Shown: positions 24,401-33,082, numbered from the stretch's first letter. The stretch: DNA of 64,000 bases from Breviolum minutum Mf 1.05b.01 (GCA_000507305.1 DF239041.1:62001-126000); one strand, 5' to 3'. Program-made: numbers and translations. The notes: a model not told the origin generated them from the sequence alone.

Positions 24401-27400
24401 GAGTTTGGTATCTCATTTCGTGGACATGTTCCATTTCTGATTGGACTCTAGGCAAATTTATCAAGACTATCAAAAAAAACTGAAATAAGAAAACTACCTG
24501 GCAAAGTAGGGGCTCATAACTCCACTTATAGGAGTGAAATAACCCCAATTGCCCATTTATAACCTATACCTGGCAATTCCTTGTGAATTTTTTGAGATGG
24601 TGAGTGAAAACTTGACCCCAAATCAAAGGTTAAGTGATTGACCTCCAACGAATGGGGAAGGAGATAAAGGTGACGGCGAATGAACCACCAATAGCGCATG
24701 CCCATTTGAACTGACAAAAGTTCAGTATGCCCATTCACCAATGCCACATTTATGTGAAGCATCAACCCACCAAATTGTTCAGCCAATCTTGGGAGGATTT
24801 TCACAATCAAGCACTAAATTTGAGGTGACTGAAAGAAGGTTTGCCCTGGAAGTTGATTGACTATTTAATGAATGGTTTTTACGTAAAGACGGCATTGTTT
24901 TTAGTTTCATCAACAATTCCAGGGTAAACTATTCTTTTCATTCTCGGCTTGACTTTCTGGGATATGTTATGGAAATCCCATGAATTCCCATGAATGCATT
25001 CATTCCAACAAAATTGAGGGTCCCAACAAAATTTTCATGAAATCCCATATATTCATGGGACATATTCCATATATGGTAATTCATATAGACTACATGGGTT
25101 CAACGTGTTCTCCCCAACAAAAACTTGCATTTTTTCCCATGAAAAGCTTTTGATCTCACCAAACGACATCCACTAAAACACACACGTCTTGAGGTGAACG
25201 GTGTAAAGTGACACCATGCGACACCCCCGAAAAAATTCACCGCTGCAACTTGAAAGGTCACCCATTTGCCTAAGGAAAGTCATCTTCCAAACCTTATTGT
25301 GTTCAAAATGTTCAATTTTCAGGGGTGTAGATATGATTTTTGATGGTGGTCCTGTCATAGCCTGTTGATCCCTCATTTTTGTTGGCCTTCAAAATCTGGA
25401 TTTTCACAACTTTTTTCCGCCCAAAAGGCAGGTCAACACAACGAGGATGGTAACTTACGACGATCTTGGGGCCATGCCATGGCAGTAGATCCATGGGGAA
25501 AGGTCACCTGGCGGCATATTTAATGGGAGGTTAACCACCTCAGCGGTGAAAAAAGAAAGTGTTGTTTAGGGTATACTTGGATGATCTCAGGAAGTTAGTA
25601 AATGGTTAGTAAGTGGGTTATTTCACCTACTTACACAGGGTATATTGGGGTTATAACCCATTTACTAACCAGTTACTAACTTCTTGGGACATCCAAGTAT
25701 GTTCGGGATGAAATAGCCACCCAGTAACAGACAGATTTTCCGCTTTCCACCTTAGTGCAGGCACGTCCTCTGCATTGCGGTATGTCAACTTGTGTGTGTA
25801 CATACCACAAAATACCCAGGATGCCAGCCACAAATGAAGGTTTAAAAGGATTTCCTACTAAAATGTAATATTCCTGGTGGTGACTGCTACTGGGTGGTGG
25901 GTAGATCCACAATAAACCATTATACGGAGCCCTATGAAACAACAAGGGTTCAATAGAAAGCAAGGCCGGATTTCATTCGTAGCTCATGTCGAAATCCGGT
26001 TTTGCCACTTGAGCAATGAACAAAAAACTCTCAACAAAAAAGTTTCCTGGAACCCAACCCAGACCCTTAGCTTGTTTTGATTGGAGTGAAAAGACCTTGT
26101 TTTGGAGGGGCCTTCAACCACCTAAAAATAGCGGACAAACTCACAGGTTCCAGGTTATGTAAGTGATATCCAAAATGAAGGGCCTTGGAAAAGGTGACTC
26201 TTCCTAAATATGGCCATATGTTTTTTTTCCAATGTTAAATTTCTGGGTTGTGTATACACTATAAATGACAAATCCTTCATGCATATACCTAAACCCAGGA
26301 GACACCCACATCACCTTGGCTGGGAGGCTGTCCTTTTTGTACTTGGATTGAATCCATCCCAGAATCCCAGACCCCTTTGGAAAAGCTTGGAGAGTTGACC
26401 TGTGTTTTGAAGGGTTGACCCAAGAGTCATGGTTGGGCTTTAGGTATTATATGTTTATACTATACCCTAGATATCTATATAAATACATCTTGAGGTTTGG
26501 AGTTTGGATGGTATGTCTTGGGGGTCCAGTCATACCAAACCTCAGGAGGTGTTCGCCTGGATGTCTAGGCATACAATCATACATATTGGGAGATCATTTT
26601 GATATTCGCTTCATCAGAAACCCAAATCCATACCATCCATGTATGATATATTTACCTACGTTTAGTTGAGTTTTATGGCAAATGTGAGTAAATATACCAT
26701 ACATGGATTTTATGGGATAAGTTTCTTCATCACAATTTAAACCCCCGAAAAAACAACATAGCAGGCTGGAATATGAACCATTTGAAGATGTTTTTCCTAC
26801 ATTTAACATGGTGATGTTCGCGTCAGTTTACTCCGGAGGGTCCCGGCTTTTTCAGTTTTTTTTTGCTTGGATATCCCAAGAAGTTAGTAAAAGTTTAGTA
26901 AGTGAGTTATAACCCTAATGTATCCCAAGTATAAGTATGTTGTTAAAACCCATTGATCCTAACCTTTGATCCTAACTTCTAACCGAACATCCAAGTGGTT
27001 TTTCAGCTTCACCCGAAACGGACCTGCACCTTCGCAGGTGCTATGTGAGTTTGATGGCACCTCAGAGGGAGTCAAAGTAGTGGAACTATGTCCCGAGACC
27101 ATTCAGGAGAGTACACCCTGGAAAACGAACGAATGTCCCCTAAAAAAGGCCTATTCTAATAGGAAATACATCTTCCAACCATCAATTTTCAGGGGACATG
27201 TTAGTTTTCAGGAGAGTACCGGATTGATATTTTTTTTCTCCAAACCCGTTTGTGGGGTTTCCCGAAAAATAAGCCCGAAATGGTGAGTACATAGATTGAG
27301 GATTCCTCTATTTTAGATATACTGTTTTTAACCTCATTTTATTCGGTACGGAGACTTGGATTTTTTTTTGTTTGGACAAGTCGACCATAAATTCGTGGGG

Positions 27401-27771
27401 TTCTCTTCTCAAAAGACCATTGAAGTTTAGTGGCGATTTTTTTTTGAATGAACAATTTCAGTGGAATATTTTCTTACTGGTCAGGTTGACTTACAAGGAT
27501 TTTGCCTGCGCCTTCCTCAGCCAAGCAGGCTAGTGACCTTTTCCTAAACTTTCAAGATGACGAACATTTAAAGATTTGAAAGTAGGAAAAAGTCATGTCC
27601 AAATGGCTTTATTTCATGGTCCGAAATGGCTGAAGTGAGGAGCTCCTTTGAATTTAGACGGTTCACTCACAAAGCATTTGCAACCAACAGCTTTGGCAGG
27701 AGGTGCGGCAAAAAATGCCTTTGGCAGACCAGCGGCGCTACGACATCTATGGCCCCAACATTGCTGGCTGA
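12327..27771 (+). CDS. NIT1: NIT1-type deaminated-glutathione amidase (nitrilase superfamily), 13 exons
   Basis: Known role of the family: hydrolysis of the side amide of deaminated glutathione, a by-product of transaminases, in cytosol and mitochondria. Exons: 12327-12458, 13655-13708, 15346-15448, 16343-16390, 18298-18337, 19626-19681, 21255-21337, 22003-22104, 23180-23226, 23759-23825, 25428-25502, 27038-27106, 27700-27771. They join in one frame of 315 codons plus TGA, close to the usual 280-330 residues. The catalytic triad is in place, counting from the first visible codon: Glu71 in LPECF, Lys146 in YRKIHLF, Cys188 in VCYD; Glu225 in HWE is also kept. The C-terminal motif VRQKMPL..QRR is present. 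All acceptors are AG followed by G. Donors are GT except GC in introns 5 and 6 and GA in introns 8 and 12. The initiator codon lies upstream of 12327 and is not certain; the visible N terminus is rich in Arg, Ser and Thr, like a transit peptide. NIT1 is preferred over NIT2 on motif wording; that choice is inference. Confidence 0.93.
12459..13654 (+). other. NIT1 intron 1 (1196 nt, GT-AG) with five hairpin elements
   Basis: Elements seen: family I 12588-12715, AE 12741-12830 with a 14-base perfect terminal inverted repeat CCCTAGTGCTCCAA, a U-like piece 12897-12983, H 13191-13318 and G 13418-13615. The G copy ends 39 bases before the exon 2 acceptor. No other coding signal was seen. Confidence 0.7.
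13655..13708 (+). CDS. NIT1: NIT1 exon 2
   Basis: 18 codons in phase 0 at both ends: acceptor CTTCCAG before GAG, donor GCC before GTGACG. It reads LNFQRCRDLVVKAAKEA, the first helix of the nitrilase fold (NF..C..LV..AA..GA in NIT1 relatives). Confidence 0.9.
13709..15345 (+). other. NIT1 intron 2 (1637 nt, GT-AG) with W, K, D, A and C elements
   Basis: W 13739-13792 (GGACCCC ... GGGGTCC ends around a GCGATCGAGC core, also at 389-448), K 13906-14062, D 14436-14523, A 14668-14761 and C 15199-15311. The stretch 14070-14430 holds no element recognised here; 14765-15195 holds short partial repeats only. Confidence 0.7.
15346..15448 (+). CDS. NIT1: NIT1 exon 3 with the catalytic glutamate
   Basis: Acceptor GAGAG before GGG TGC; donor GGCAA before GTGCCT; 34 codons plus one base. 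Reads GCSLVSLPECFSFIG and then an EAQKAAESLEGPTMA helix. The Glu of LPECF is the general base of the nitrilase triad (LPE.F in the family). Ends in phase 1, matching exon 4. Confidence 0.93.
15449..16342 (+). other. NIT1 intron 3 (894 nt, GT-AG)
   Basis: A Q element lies at 15818-15928, with ends CCTAAGGATCCAGG and CTGGATTCTTGGGG. The parts 15449-15815 and 15930-16340 hold no recognised element or coding block; a few polyA/T runs are present. Confidence 0.6.
16343..16390 (+). CDS. NIT1: NIT1 exon 4
   Basis: Acceptor CCTGAG before GATATC, donor GGAG before GTGCTG; phases 1 and 1. Reads YRQLARDENVWLSLGG, matching the family pattern Y..LA.E...WLSLGG. Only 48 nt long. Confidence 0.93.
16391..18297 (+). 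other. NIT1 intron 4 (1907 nt, GT-AG), the longest intron
   Basis: Contains an E2 element split by a K element (16488-16662), a tyrosine-recombinase remnant (16945-17316, separate entry), AB 17523-17637 (second copy 33836-33945), E 17788-17918 and H 18008-18109. The remainder carries no recognised signal. Confidence 0.7.
16945..17316 (+). pseudogene. C-terminal remnant of a dinoflagellate tyrosine-recombinase retroelement
   Basis: Open frame running to TGA at about 17314-17316. It shows THPCKVTALSWCAKAGI, then LGYHSP, then VVVYGRDNQAEPLRQL, and FFPDHTRSGYL near the end, followed by an acidic Ser/Thr/Asp tail. This is the layout of the tyrosine recombinase (integrase) C terminus of dinoflagellate retroelements: the His of LGYH and the Tyr of VYGRD would be catalytic. 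The N-terminal part with the catalytic Arg is missing, so the copy is dead. It lies inside NIT1 intron 4 on the sense strand. Confidence 0.75.
18298..18337 (+). CDS. NIT1: NIT1 exon 5 (GC donor)
   Basis: Acceptor AACCAG before GATTTC in phase 1; reads FQEKVEGEPDDKK when joined. The frame runs into TGA just downstream without a GT in phase. A GC donor at 18338 gives exactly the family spacing between the FHE/FQE motif and the KI.N.H motif. A GA donor at 18347 is also in phase and would add three residues. 40 nt. Confidence 0.85.
18338..19625 (+). other. NIT1 intron 5 (1288 nt, GC-AG)
   Basis: V 18365-18442 (also at 1-71 and 28127-28200), an O fragment 19051-19113, B 19160-19255, K 19296-19432 and AF 19469-19579. 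AF has a 17-base inverted end, GGGACCCCCAATAATGG and its complement. An open stretch 18562-18840 on the plus strand is AT-rich and not convincing as coding. Confidence 0.65.
19626..19681 (+). CDS. NIT1: NIT1 exon 6 (GC donor)
   Basis: Acceptor TTTGAG before GATTCT; reads ILNTHVIVNSSGDMVAVY, the family strand pair I.N.HV.....G..V..Y. The donor is GC after TCTACA; it restores Arg-Lys with exon 7. Reading through instead meets TGA five codons later. Confidence 0.93.
19682..21254 (+). other. NIT1 intron 6 (1573 nt, GC-AG)
   Basis: D 19876-19973; an I element start at 20154 followed by an inverted Q 20221-20341 and an E2 half 20345-20412; N 20679-20782. The span 20785-21250 holds no recognised element. 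Confidence 0.65.
21255..21337 (+). CDS. NIT1: NIT1 exon 7 with the catalytic lysine
   Basis: Acceptor GCTGAG before GAAAG, donor CAGATG before GTGATT; phases 1 and 0. Reads KIHLFDAPFTGLIESQQ. With the last base of exon 6 it makes YRKIHLFD, the family YRK.HLFDV motif whose Lys is catalytic. ES.......G follows as in plant and animal relatives. Confidence 0.94.
21338..22002 (+). other. NIT1 intron 7 (665 nt, GT-AG)
   Basis: D 21367-21461, the 3-prime half of G 21476-21556, a C-like element about 21648-21735, the 3-prime half of A 21741-21804 and K 21823-21976. Elements fill most of the intron; K ends 26 bases before the exon 8 acceptor. Confidence 0.65.
22003..22104 (+). CDS. NIT1: NIT1 exon 8 with the nucleophilic cysteine (GA donor)
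   Basis: Acceptor TCTTTTCAG before GTGGTC. Reads CESPVGKLGVTVCYDVRF then PELYQKLRFQHG; VCYD.RFPE is the nitrilase nucleophile motif. Two donors keep the frame: GT at 22102 or GA at 22105. Only the GA donor keeps the family spacing between LRF and the next exon's VLL.PSAF, adding one Val. Confidence 0.94.
22105..23179 (+). other. NIT1 intron 8 (1075 nt, GA-AG)
   Basis: G 22157-22300; a U element 22408-22606 with a D element nested at 22477-22569; H 22649-22752; L 23010-23129. The stretch 22755-23005 carries no recognised element. Confidence 0.65.
23180..23226 (+). CDS. NIT1: NIT1 exon 9
   Basis: Acceptor TTTTTACTGCAG before GAC, donor GAAGC before GTCACC; phases 0 and 2. Reads DVLLIPSAFSMPTGEA when joined, the family VLL.PSAF...TGEAHW motif. 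Confidence 0.93.
23227..23758 (+). other. NIT1 intron 9 (532 nt, GT-AG)
   Basis: J-like repeats at 23280-23400 and an A element at 23643-23746 whose 3-prime end lies 12 bases before the exon 10 acceptor. The middle 23400-23640 shows nothing recognised. Confidence 0.6.
23759..23825 (+). CDS. NIT1: NIT1 exon 10
   Basis: Acceptor AACCTGAG before GCACTG, donor GCACAG before GTCAGT; phases 2 and 0. Reads HWELLMRTRAVESQCYVL then AAAQ; HWE..LR.RA.E.QCYV.AAAQ is strongly conserved in NIT1. Confidence 0.95.
23826..25427 (+). other. NIT1 intron 10 (1602 nt, GT-AG)
   Basis: D 23892-23978, B 24060-24158, a coding-like patch 24720-24832 sharing a segment with 9287-9328 (separate entry), O2-like ends 24850-24965, and an AT-rich palindromic patch 24975-25095 built on CCATGAAT. 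An open minus frame 24276-24548 was judged not real. Confidence 0.6.
24720..24832 (+). CDS. coding-like patch inside NIT1 intron 10
   Basis: Two frames are open; FSMPIHQCHIYVKHQPTK then LFSQSWEDFHNQAL is the more protein-like. The core TTGTTCAGCCAATCTTGGG (24774-24816) recurs at 9287-9328 with few differences, giving LFNQSWEDSHNQA there. Probably a fragment of a repeated element. Confidence 0.3.
25428..25502 (+). CDS. NIT1: NIT1 exon 11
   Basis: Acceptor CCAAAAG before GCAGGT, donor GGAAAG before GTCACC; 25 codons in phase 0. Reads AGQHNEDGNLRRSWGHAM then AVDPWGK, the family A G.HN....S.GH..VDPWG motif that shapes the active site rim. Confidence 0.94.
25503..27037 (+). other. NIT1 intron 11 (1535 nt, GT-AG)
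   Basis: E 25574-25699, a J 3-prime fragment 25916-25988, U 26488-26572, D 26629-26717, C 26740-26841 and E 26866-26996. The last E ends 41 bases before the acceptor. The stretches 25700-25910 and 25990-26480 show no recognised feature. Confidence 0.65.
27038..27106 (+). CDS. NIT1: NIT1 exon 12 (GA donor)
   Basis: Acceptor CTTCGCAG before GTGCTA; 23 codons. Reads VLCEFDGTSEGVKVVEL then CPETIQ, matching V.A......G...A.ID...I..VR. The junction is repeated: CAGGAG occurs at both the donor and the exon 13 acceptor, so a GA-AG split after CAG is the simplest reading. Confidence 0.9.
27107..27699 (+). other. NIT1 intron 12 (593 nt, GA-AG)
   Basis: Begins directly with a B element (27111-27219) flanked on both sides by AGGAGAGTAC, as if duplicated on insertion. 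AA 27513-27639 follows. 27225-27510 has no recognised content. Confidence 0.65.
27700..27771 (+). CDS. NIT1: NIT1 terminal exon 13
   Basis: Acceptor TTTGGCAG before GAGGTG; 23 codons and TGA at 27769-27771. Reads VRQKMPLADQRRYDIYG, the family C terminus (VR.KMP....RR.DLY). Confidence 0.93.
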   Translation, partial: EVRQKMPLADQRRYDIYGPNIAG

Positions 27772-29576
27772 ACGTCGAAAAACTCGTCGAAAATCGTCAG
27801 TGGGAGGAAGTGGATGAGGTTTAGTGAATGTTTAGTGGGTCGAGTTGAAGATTTTGGATTTGTAAATGTGGAAAAAATCACCTCCAGTATCGGGGAACCC
27901 TTTATAAGTCTATATAACTAATCTATATAGATCTATATATAGTTCATCAACCCCAGTTGGATACGACATGGGATCGTGTCAAGTTTATGGGATGTTCATC
28001 AACGTCTCCAAGATGTGAAACGCCAAGATGTGAAACGGGCCCAAGGCATCATAGTTTTAGTACCCTGAGAGAGTCGAGAACCCAAGAGAAGACCCCATTG
28101 TAACGCCTTTACCCTAAGGATCAGCTGAGACCCTCCAATGGAAGGGTTTGAACCTGTATGACGCAGGGGTAGGGTCCTCAAAATAGCCTTGGGGTCAGGA
28201 TAATTACGGAAGTAGGTTTTTTTTCTTACTTCCTGGAACTTGTGAACGTCCCCTCTTTTTAGCCATGGCCCCTCCAAAAGAAGGTCTTTTCAACTCCAAT
28301 GAAAACTTGCAGCCGGGTCATTTGGGTTTCAGGCTCATTTCGGAAATAGTTCGCTGACTTGTTTTGCAAACATCTAACAGTCACAAATCTAATTTTTGCA
28401 GAGTCGTTTATAGATATCCACTACGAGCAGGAAGTGCCTCAAGATGTTTTGTTTGGCTTGTTTGGCGCAGGATGATTTCTGAGAACGAGTTGGCCACCTT
28501 TAATAGTACTTACTTGGTATACTACCTACTACTGCAAGGTGGGCCCCGGATCCAGTTATAACTGGGGTTACAACTCCTATAAGTAGGGTGAAATAACCCC
28601 AGTTACCCATTTATAAGGGCCATTTATATAGGGGTCATTATAAGTCCATTTACCACTAGGTCCGGGCCCACCTTGTAGCATAGTAGTAGATCATGCCGCC
28701 GTTGTGACTTTTCGACCCCAAAACCATTCCGAATCCAAACACCGTTCACTCACAGTTTCAGTATTTTCCCCTTTAGATATCTGGCGACCCAACCAAATTT
28801 ATATCGACCATAATTGGCAAATTCGTGCTTTGGGGCCCGGTGGTTTGGATTCCGATTGGATCCCCTTATGCCAAGGGATGTGTTTTCACCGTTGTTTTTT
28901 TCGTGAAAAGAACTCATGATTTGATCGTCTGAAAAACGCACGTGGTATGTGTTCGCTTTTGGCCCGAAGCGTCCATCTCCCGAGTTGTTTCCAAAAACGA
29001 CTCGTTTTGTGCCTTGGTCAAAAAGTCCATTTGTTGAGGATGATCCTGGGGATGGAGCGAGAAAAACATCGAAAAAGGCCCAACAAAAGGCCTAGTAAGA
29101 TGCTATATCCCTGAAACCAACAGCAATTTTGCACCTGATATGTTGGAGTACTCATTCAATTCCTTTTGGGGCAAGCTCGGGGAAAACTCGTTGTTAGTTT
29201 CAGGGAGTGTAACCCCAGCTTCTTCAAGTCTTGACCTTGTTTGGACCCAAACGTGATGTACTTAAAGAAGCTGGTAAAAACGACTTACCACTCTGGTAAA
29301 TCCATCCTAGCAGTGGAAATTTTCCCCTTTTCCAATAGGAAATATAATGTACATCTACCCTAAAAATCATTGGACCCTCCAATGGAGGGGTTTGACTCTG
29401 TTTTTTGTAGGATTCTTTTGGATCTCCAGTTTTGAGATCCCATGATTCTTATGGTAGAAATGGTGCATTTTCCAGCCAGCTATATTATTTACCGGAGGGT
29501 AGTGAGTTTGGGCAGAAAAAAAAAACAATGCCAATTTAGGGATCGAAATTATATATATATATATATTTGGTTGTGA
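27772..29576. other. downstream of NIT1: V, G, B, N, C and M elements
   Basis: No terminator signal recognised. V 28127-28200; G 28532-28678; a 60-base segment 29034-29095 that recurs at 30037-30097; B 29105-29211; N 29219-29275; C 29290-29502 with M nested at 29356-29456; (AT)n 29551-29567. 27905-28120 and 28680-29030 show nothing recognised. Confidence 0.6.
28402..28475 (+). CDS. exon-like block, possibly terminal
   Basis: Acceptor AATTTTTGCAG; reads SFIDIHYEQEVPQDVLFGLF then GAG and TGA at 28473-28475. The composition is convincing but the acceptor is followed by A. No family recognised. Confidence 0.35.
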
Positions 29577-30074
29577 TTATTTGCTGCTTTGGCCGATGCA
29601 AGGGCAAACACGGTTCGGAACCGTCACTGCTATGAACTTTCCATCCGGTTCTGCCAGCGACTCTATAACAGTCATCAGGAATTCTGCAACACGAGTCGAC
29701 TTTCCTGACCCGGTTTTCCCTTGGAGTACCGGGGTCTTTCCTGATTGAAATGCTCTGCGAAGATCATTTTCAATTTAGTCCACGGACAAATCTGGGTCGC
29801 CAGCAGCCTTGGGCCACTTTCTAAATGACAAGACTCTCTGATCGGGAAAATTGCCATCTGATTCCACAGAAGGTTTCGGCGACCCAACACAGGGAAATTG
29901 AGATGGACAAAGCCCATCTGCAAGACTTCTAGGCAGTTTGGATGTTTGAACTGCAAGCGGAAATGGTGGTATTCTCTGAGATGTTGATTGTGCCTCGTGT
30001 GCAACATGAGGCCCAGAAACCATCCGGATCATCCATTTGTTGAGGGGGATCCTGGGGATGAAGCGAGAAAACAT
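29577..30074 (-). pseudogene. dead helicase-type ATPase fragment (P-loop, DExH-like)
   Basis: On the minus strand one frame runs from 30074 to the stop at 29577-29579, interrupted by a single TAA at 29775-29777. The first 99 codons are Ser/Pro/Arg-rich with no known domain. After the TAA it reads LRRAFQSGKTPVLQGKTGSG and continues KSTRVAEFL, then IAVTVPNRV. GKTGSGKST is a Walker A motif; the spacing to IAVT.P.RV matches motif Ia of superfamily 2 DEAH helicases. Later helicase motifs are absent, so the copy is truncated. Confidence 0.65.
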
Positions 30075-30090
30075 CGGGACATAAGCCCAA

Positions 30091-30343
30091 CAAGTTGGGC
30101 CCTGCTTGGATCAGTTATAAGTAGGATTAAGTAGGGTTATAACTCCTATAAGTAGGTTTACCCTCCCTGAAACTAACAGTTTGCACATGAAAATATGGAT
30201 GGTTGGCACAACGATCGTTTCCTTTTGGGGCCCGACCTATTTTCAGGTGCCATGTTTCATGTTAGTTTCAGGGAGTGAAAAATTCCCAGTCATCCATTTG
30301 CAAGGCCATTCATAGGGGCCTCATAGTCTCTATTTCCAACCAG
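30091..30343. repeat. G element with a B element inserted
   Basis: G starts at CAAGTTGGGCCC (30091) and its right half ends at 30343; B occupies 30160-30280 with ends CCCTCCCTGAAACTAAC and GTTAGTTTCAGGGAGTG. The G right half resumes at once after B. Confidence 0.7.
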
Positions 30344-30600
30344 AAAAAGGACAGGCTCAAGGGCATCAAGCTGGTGGAGAAGCTTCTAGAAGGCAACCAG
30401 AAGATAGCGGCCAAGATCGCCGAGGAGGCTGCGGAGGAGATCGGTAAGGAACGCTACGGCCGCGAGTACGAGGAGAAGGTGAAGAAACACAATGCTCGCA
30501 TCGAGCGATCTGCAGAGGGCGGAGGCAAGGATATTGATAAGGACTCCAACAAAGACCTTAAGAGCCTGGTTGGCAAGTTCTTCCAACAATCCTGGAAGTG
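30344..30600 (+). CDS. charged, helical coding block of about 85 codons
   Basis: Begins straight after the G element at CCAACCAG and reads KKDRLKGIKLVEKLLEGNQK, IAAKIAEEAAEEIGKERYG and on to KDIDKDSNKDLKSLVGKFF. Synonymous sites are GC-rich, unlike the repeats. Alternating acidic and basic residues suggest a coiled coil or helical linker. The 3-prime edge is unclear; an E element starts at 30627. Function unknown. Confidence 0.5.
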
Positions 30601-32080
30601 GAAAATGGATGAAATTGGCTCTTTTTTGGGATGTCAATGGTCAGTAAATGGGTTATACATGATAAAACCCCAATGTATCCCAATTGTATCCCATATATAC
30701 GTAGTTCATAACCCATTTACTAACCATTTTGTTACTAACTTCCAATAAGACATCCAAGTTGGAGTTCTGATTATGAGCATGACTTTGGGAGGAAGAGTAA
30801 TTTTCACACACCATCACACACAACGCAGTTAACTTACATGATTCTCATGTTCACATAGGATCAATGTGTGGTATATTTACTTACTAATTATTTAATTTAA
30901 CATAAATTGAATCATTTAAGTACCTAAATACGCTAGTCTTCCAGCCATACCTCCTGAGGTTTGGTGTTTGGATGGTATGTTTTGGGGTCTAAATATGGAA
31001 GCCTAGGGATATACGAGTCTACCATCTCCAAGTGAGTAAGTACTTAGTAACACCCCCGTTTACTAGCCATGAATGGCCATTTGGAATGGGAACAACCCTA
31101 CTTAGCGGGACCGGACCTATATACTAACCATCCCTTGGACCCCAAAACCAGAACCATGAAAAATCCAGGTTCTTCACCACCAAAATATGGGTGAAATATC
31201 TAGAATATCCCCTAAAAATGAAGAAAACATGGGATTCCCATGGATGTTTGTTAATCACTTCCAATTTTTCCCTCCGGGAAACTAACATAGCAATGGAAAA
31301 TGGACCATTTGAAGATGTATTTCCTATTGGAACATGGTGAATTTTCCATTGCCAATATTAGTTTACTGGAGGGTATACGTCATGAGATGATCCTCCAGGG
31401 GACAATTTCACCGAGGCACATCAGGGAAAACGATCTGTCAAGGGAAGGTCAGTCCTCCCCACGATTCTCAAAGCCACCAGAACTTTCACACAGGACGGCA
31501 ATTGGTTGGGTTGTGTTCGGCGTATTTTTCGTCACCCTTTTGGGGCGGGGAAAACCAGCGCGATACAAGGGGGGACCCAAAAACCAGTTATAACATATAG
31601 GATTATTAATCTACATTTGCCATAAAAATTTGAACCCAATGTAAGGAATATACCAGCCCCATGGATCCTATGGGAAGTCGGATGAAATCACTCCACTTCT
31701 AAGGGTAGTGAGTTTTTTCCCCCATGTACCACTTACAGCTAGTACGGCGCATCTTGAAGGGCTTCTTCCCCTTACTCGGCCAAGCAGTGGAACCCTAGTA
31801 AATTTTCGAAGATGACGAACCTTTGGGAGCAAACATGGATTTGTTTAAGAACTTCATCTCATGGTCCGAAATGGCCGAGTGAGAGACGGGTTCCCCTTAT
31901 AGTTTAAACGTAACTTAGCCACAACCTCAGTAAACCATACTAATAAATTCTAGCCCAAAAGTCTTAGATACAACTTCCCATAGCATCCATGGGACTGGTA
32001 TATTTACCGGTACATTTTGTTGTTTTTTATTAGGTAAATCTACGTAAATGTAGCAGTTTAATGGATCCACTTGGGCTTGG
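30601..32080. repeat. gene-less stretch: E, U, F, X, C, G/D, AA, D
   Basis: E 30627-30759; U 30940-31010; F-like 31000-31135; X 31135-31262; C 31270-31371; a G start fused to a D right half 31563-31677; AA 31778-31885; D 31976-32073. A 64-base patch 31399-31462 before GTCAGTCC is open in two frames but shares GATGATCCTCC with family F. Confidence 0.6.
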
Positions 32081-32152
32081 GATCTGATTTCGCATGCCCA
32101 AGAGGTTGGAAGGATCAAGTTGAAAGCTGGTGAAAAAACCCAGTTCTACGAG
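32081..32152 (+). CDS. exon-like block, unknown
   Basis: 24 codons ending in phase 0 at TACGAG before GTGATT. Reads ISHAQEVGRIKLKAGEKTQF then YE. The 5-prime edge is uncertain because it abuts a D element. It can be joined in phase to 33083-33157. Confidence 0.35.
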
Positions 32153-32336
32153 GTGATTTTTCAGCCTTGACCAACAACTTTTCCACGATGGGAGGTCACC
32201 AACACCTTTTGAGTCCGGGATGTCACAATAACCATCCCATTAAAACTTAAGTAGAAAGTGATACAAGGGATAATGGTGAATAAGCCTTCAATAGCCGGCC
32301 GGCTTTTTTTCTGGGGGAAATTGTGTTAGCAGGGGG

Positions 32337-33082
32337 CACCTGGTGGGCCCCATAAAACCACTTATAAATCGAGTTGTAACTTCAAAAACTCCGCTACTAG
32401 GGCGTCCATGGAAGTTAGTAACTGGGTTATAACCCCTATATAACTAGGTTATAAGTCCCTTAAGTAGGTTATAAACCAACTTACTAACTAGTTACTAACT
32501 GCCATGGACACCCTAGTAAGTAGAATGAAATTTCACCCCAGGTTTCACCCCATTTCTTTTCGGCCAACTGAACAAAAGGGGCTACCCTTTTTTTCAGCCG
32601 ATTAAACAAACGATTCGGAACCGGGGCCCACCTTGTAGGTAGACATTTCTTTTTAAATACATGTGATGGAATAAATCTGGGTGGTGGCAACTCACCATTC
32701 CGAAAAGGTCAGCATCAGAATTGCCAGGTGGGAATCATTTAGTTTACCTCTTGAACAACCACATCCGAGTTCACATTTTACGCATACCCTGGAAGTCCCT
32801 TTGGACCATTGAAATTAGAGGGTTTTCCCCAACGACGATTTTTTTTTGGGTAGGAAATTTATATAAATCATCCCAAAAATTGGGGTTGCCCATTATTTTT
32901 GATAGTCGGCTTGACTTCCAGGGTATATGGGTGTTTCCTTAAATGGTGGTACCCCCAAATCATCCATTTTAATAGATTTAATAGGGTTTTCCATTATTTT
33001 CACCATCCATTTTGGGGTACCTCTATTTTTGGAAACACCCATATACATCTTTCCTCCATGATTTCTCGACATCTTCCTGAAG
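32337..33082. repeat. G with E2 inserted, O2, L
   Basis: G 32337-32641 holds an E2 element 32396-32517 and 40 bases (TAGAATGAAATTTCACCCC...) that also follow the E2 copy at 56690. O2 32799-32925 and L 32933-33051 follow. 32645-32795 has only the start of an A element. Confidence 0.65.

Noticed and set aside
24276-24548. A 90-codon minus frame in NIT1 intron 10
   Set aside because: AT-rich, no splice signals, no motif; it overlaps intron sequence of a confirmed gene.
27640-27830. ADQRRYDIYG as the end of a J domain
   Set aside because: The preceding VRQKMP and the phase join to exon 12 identify it as the NIT1 C terminus.
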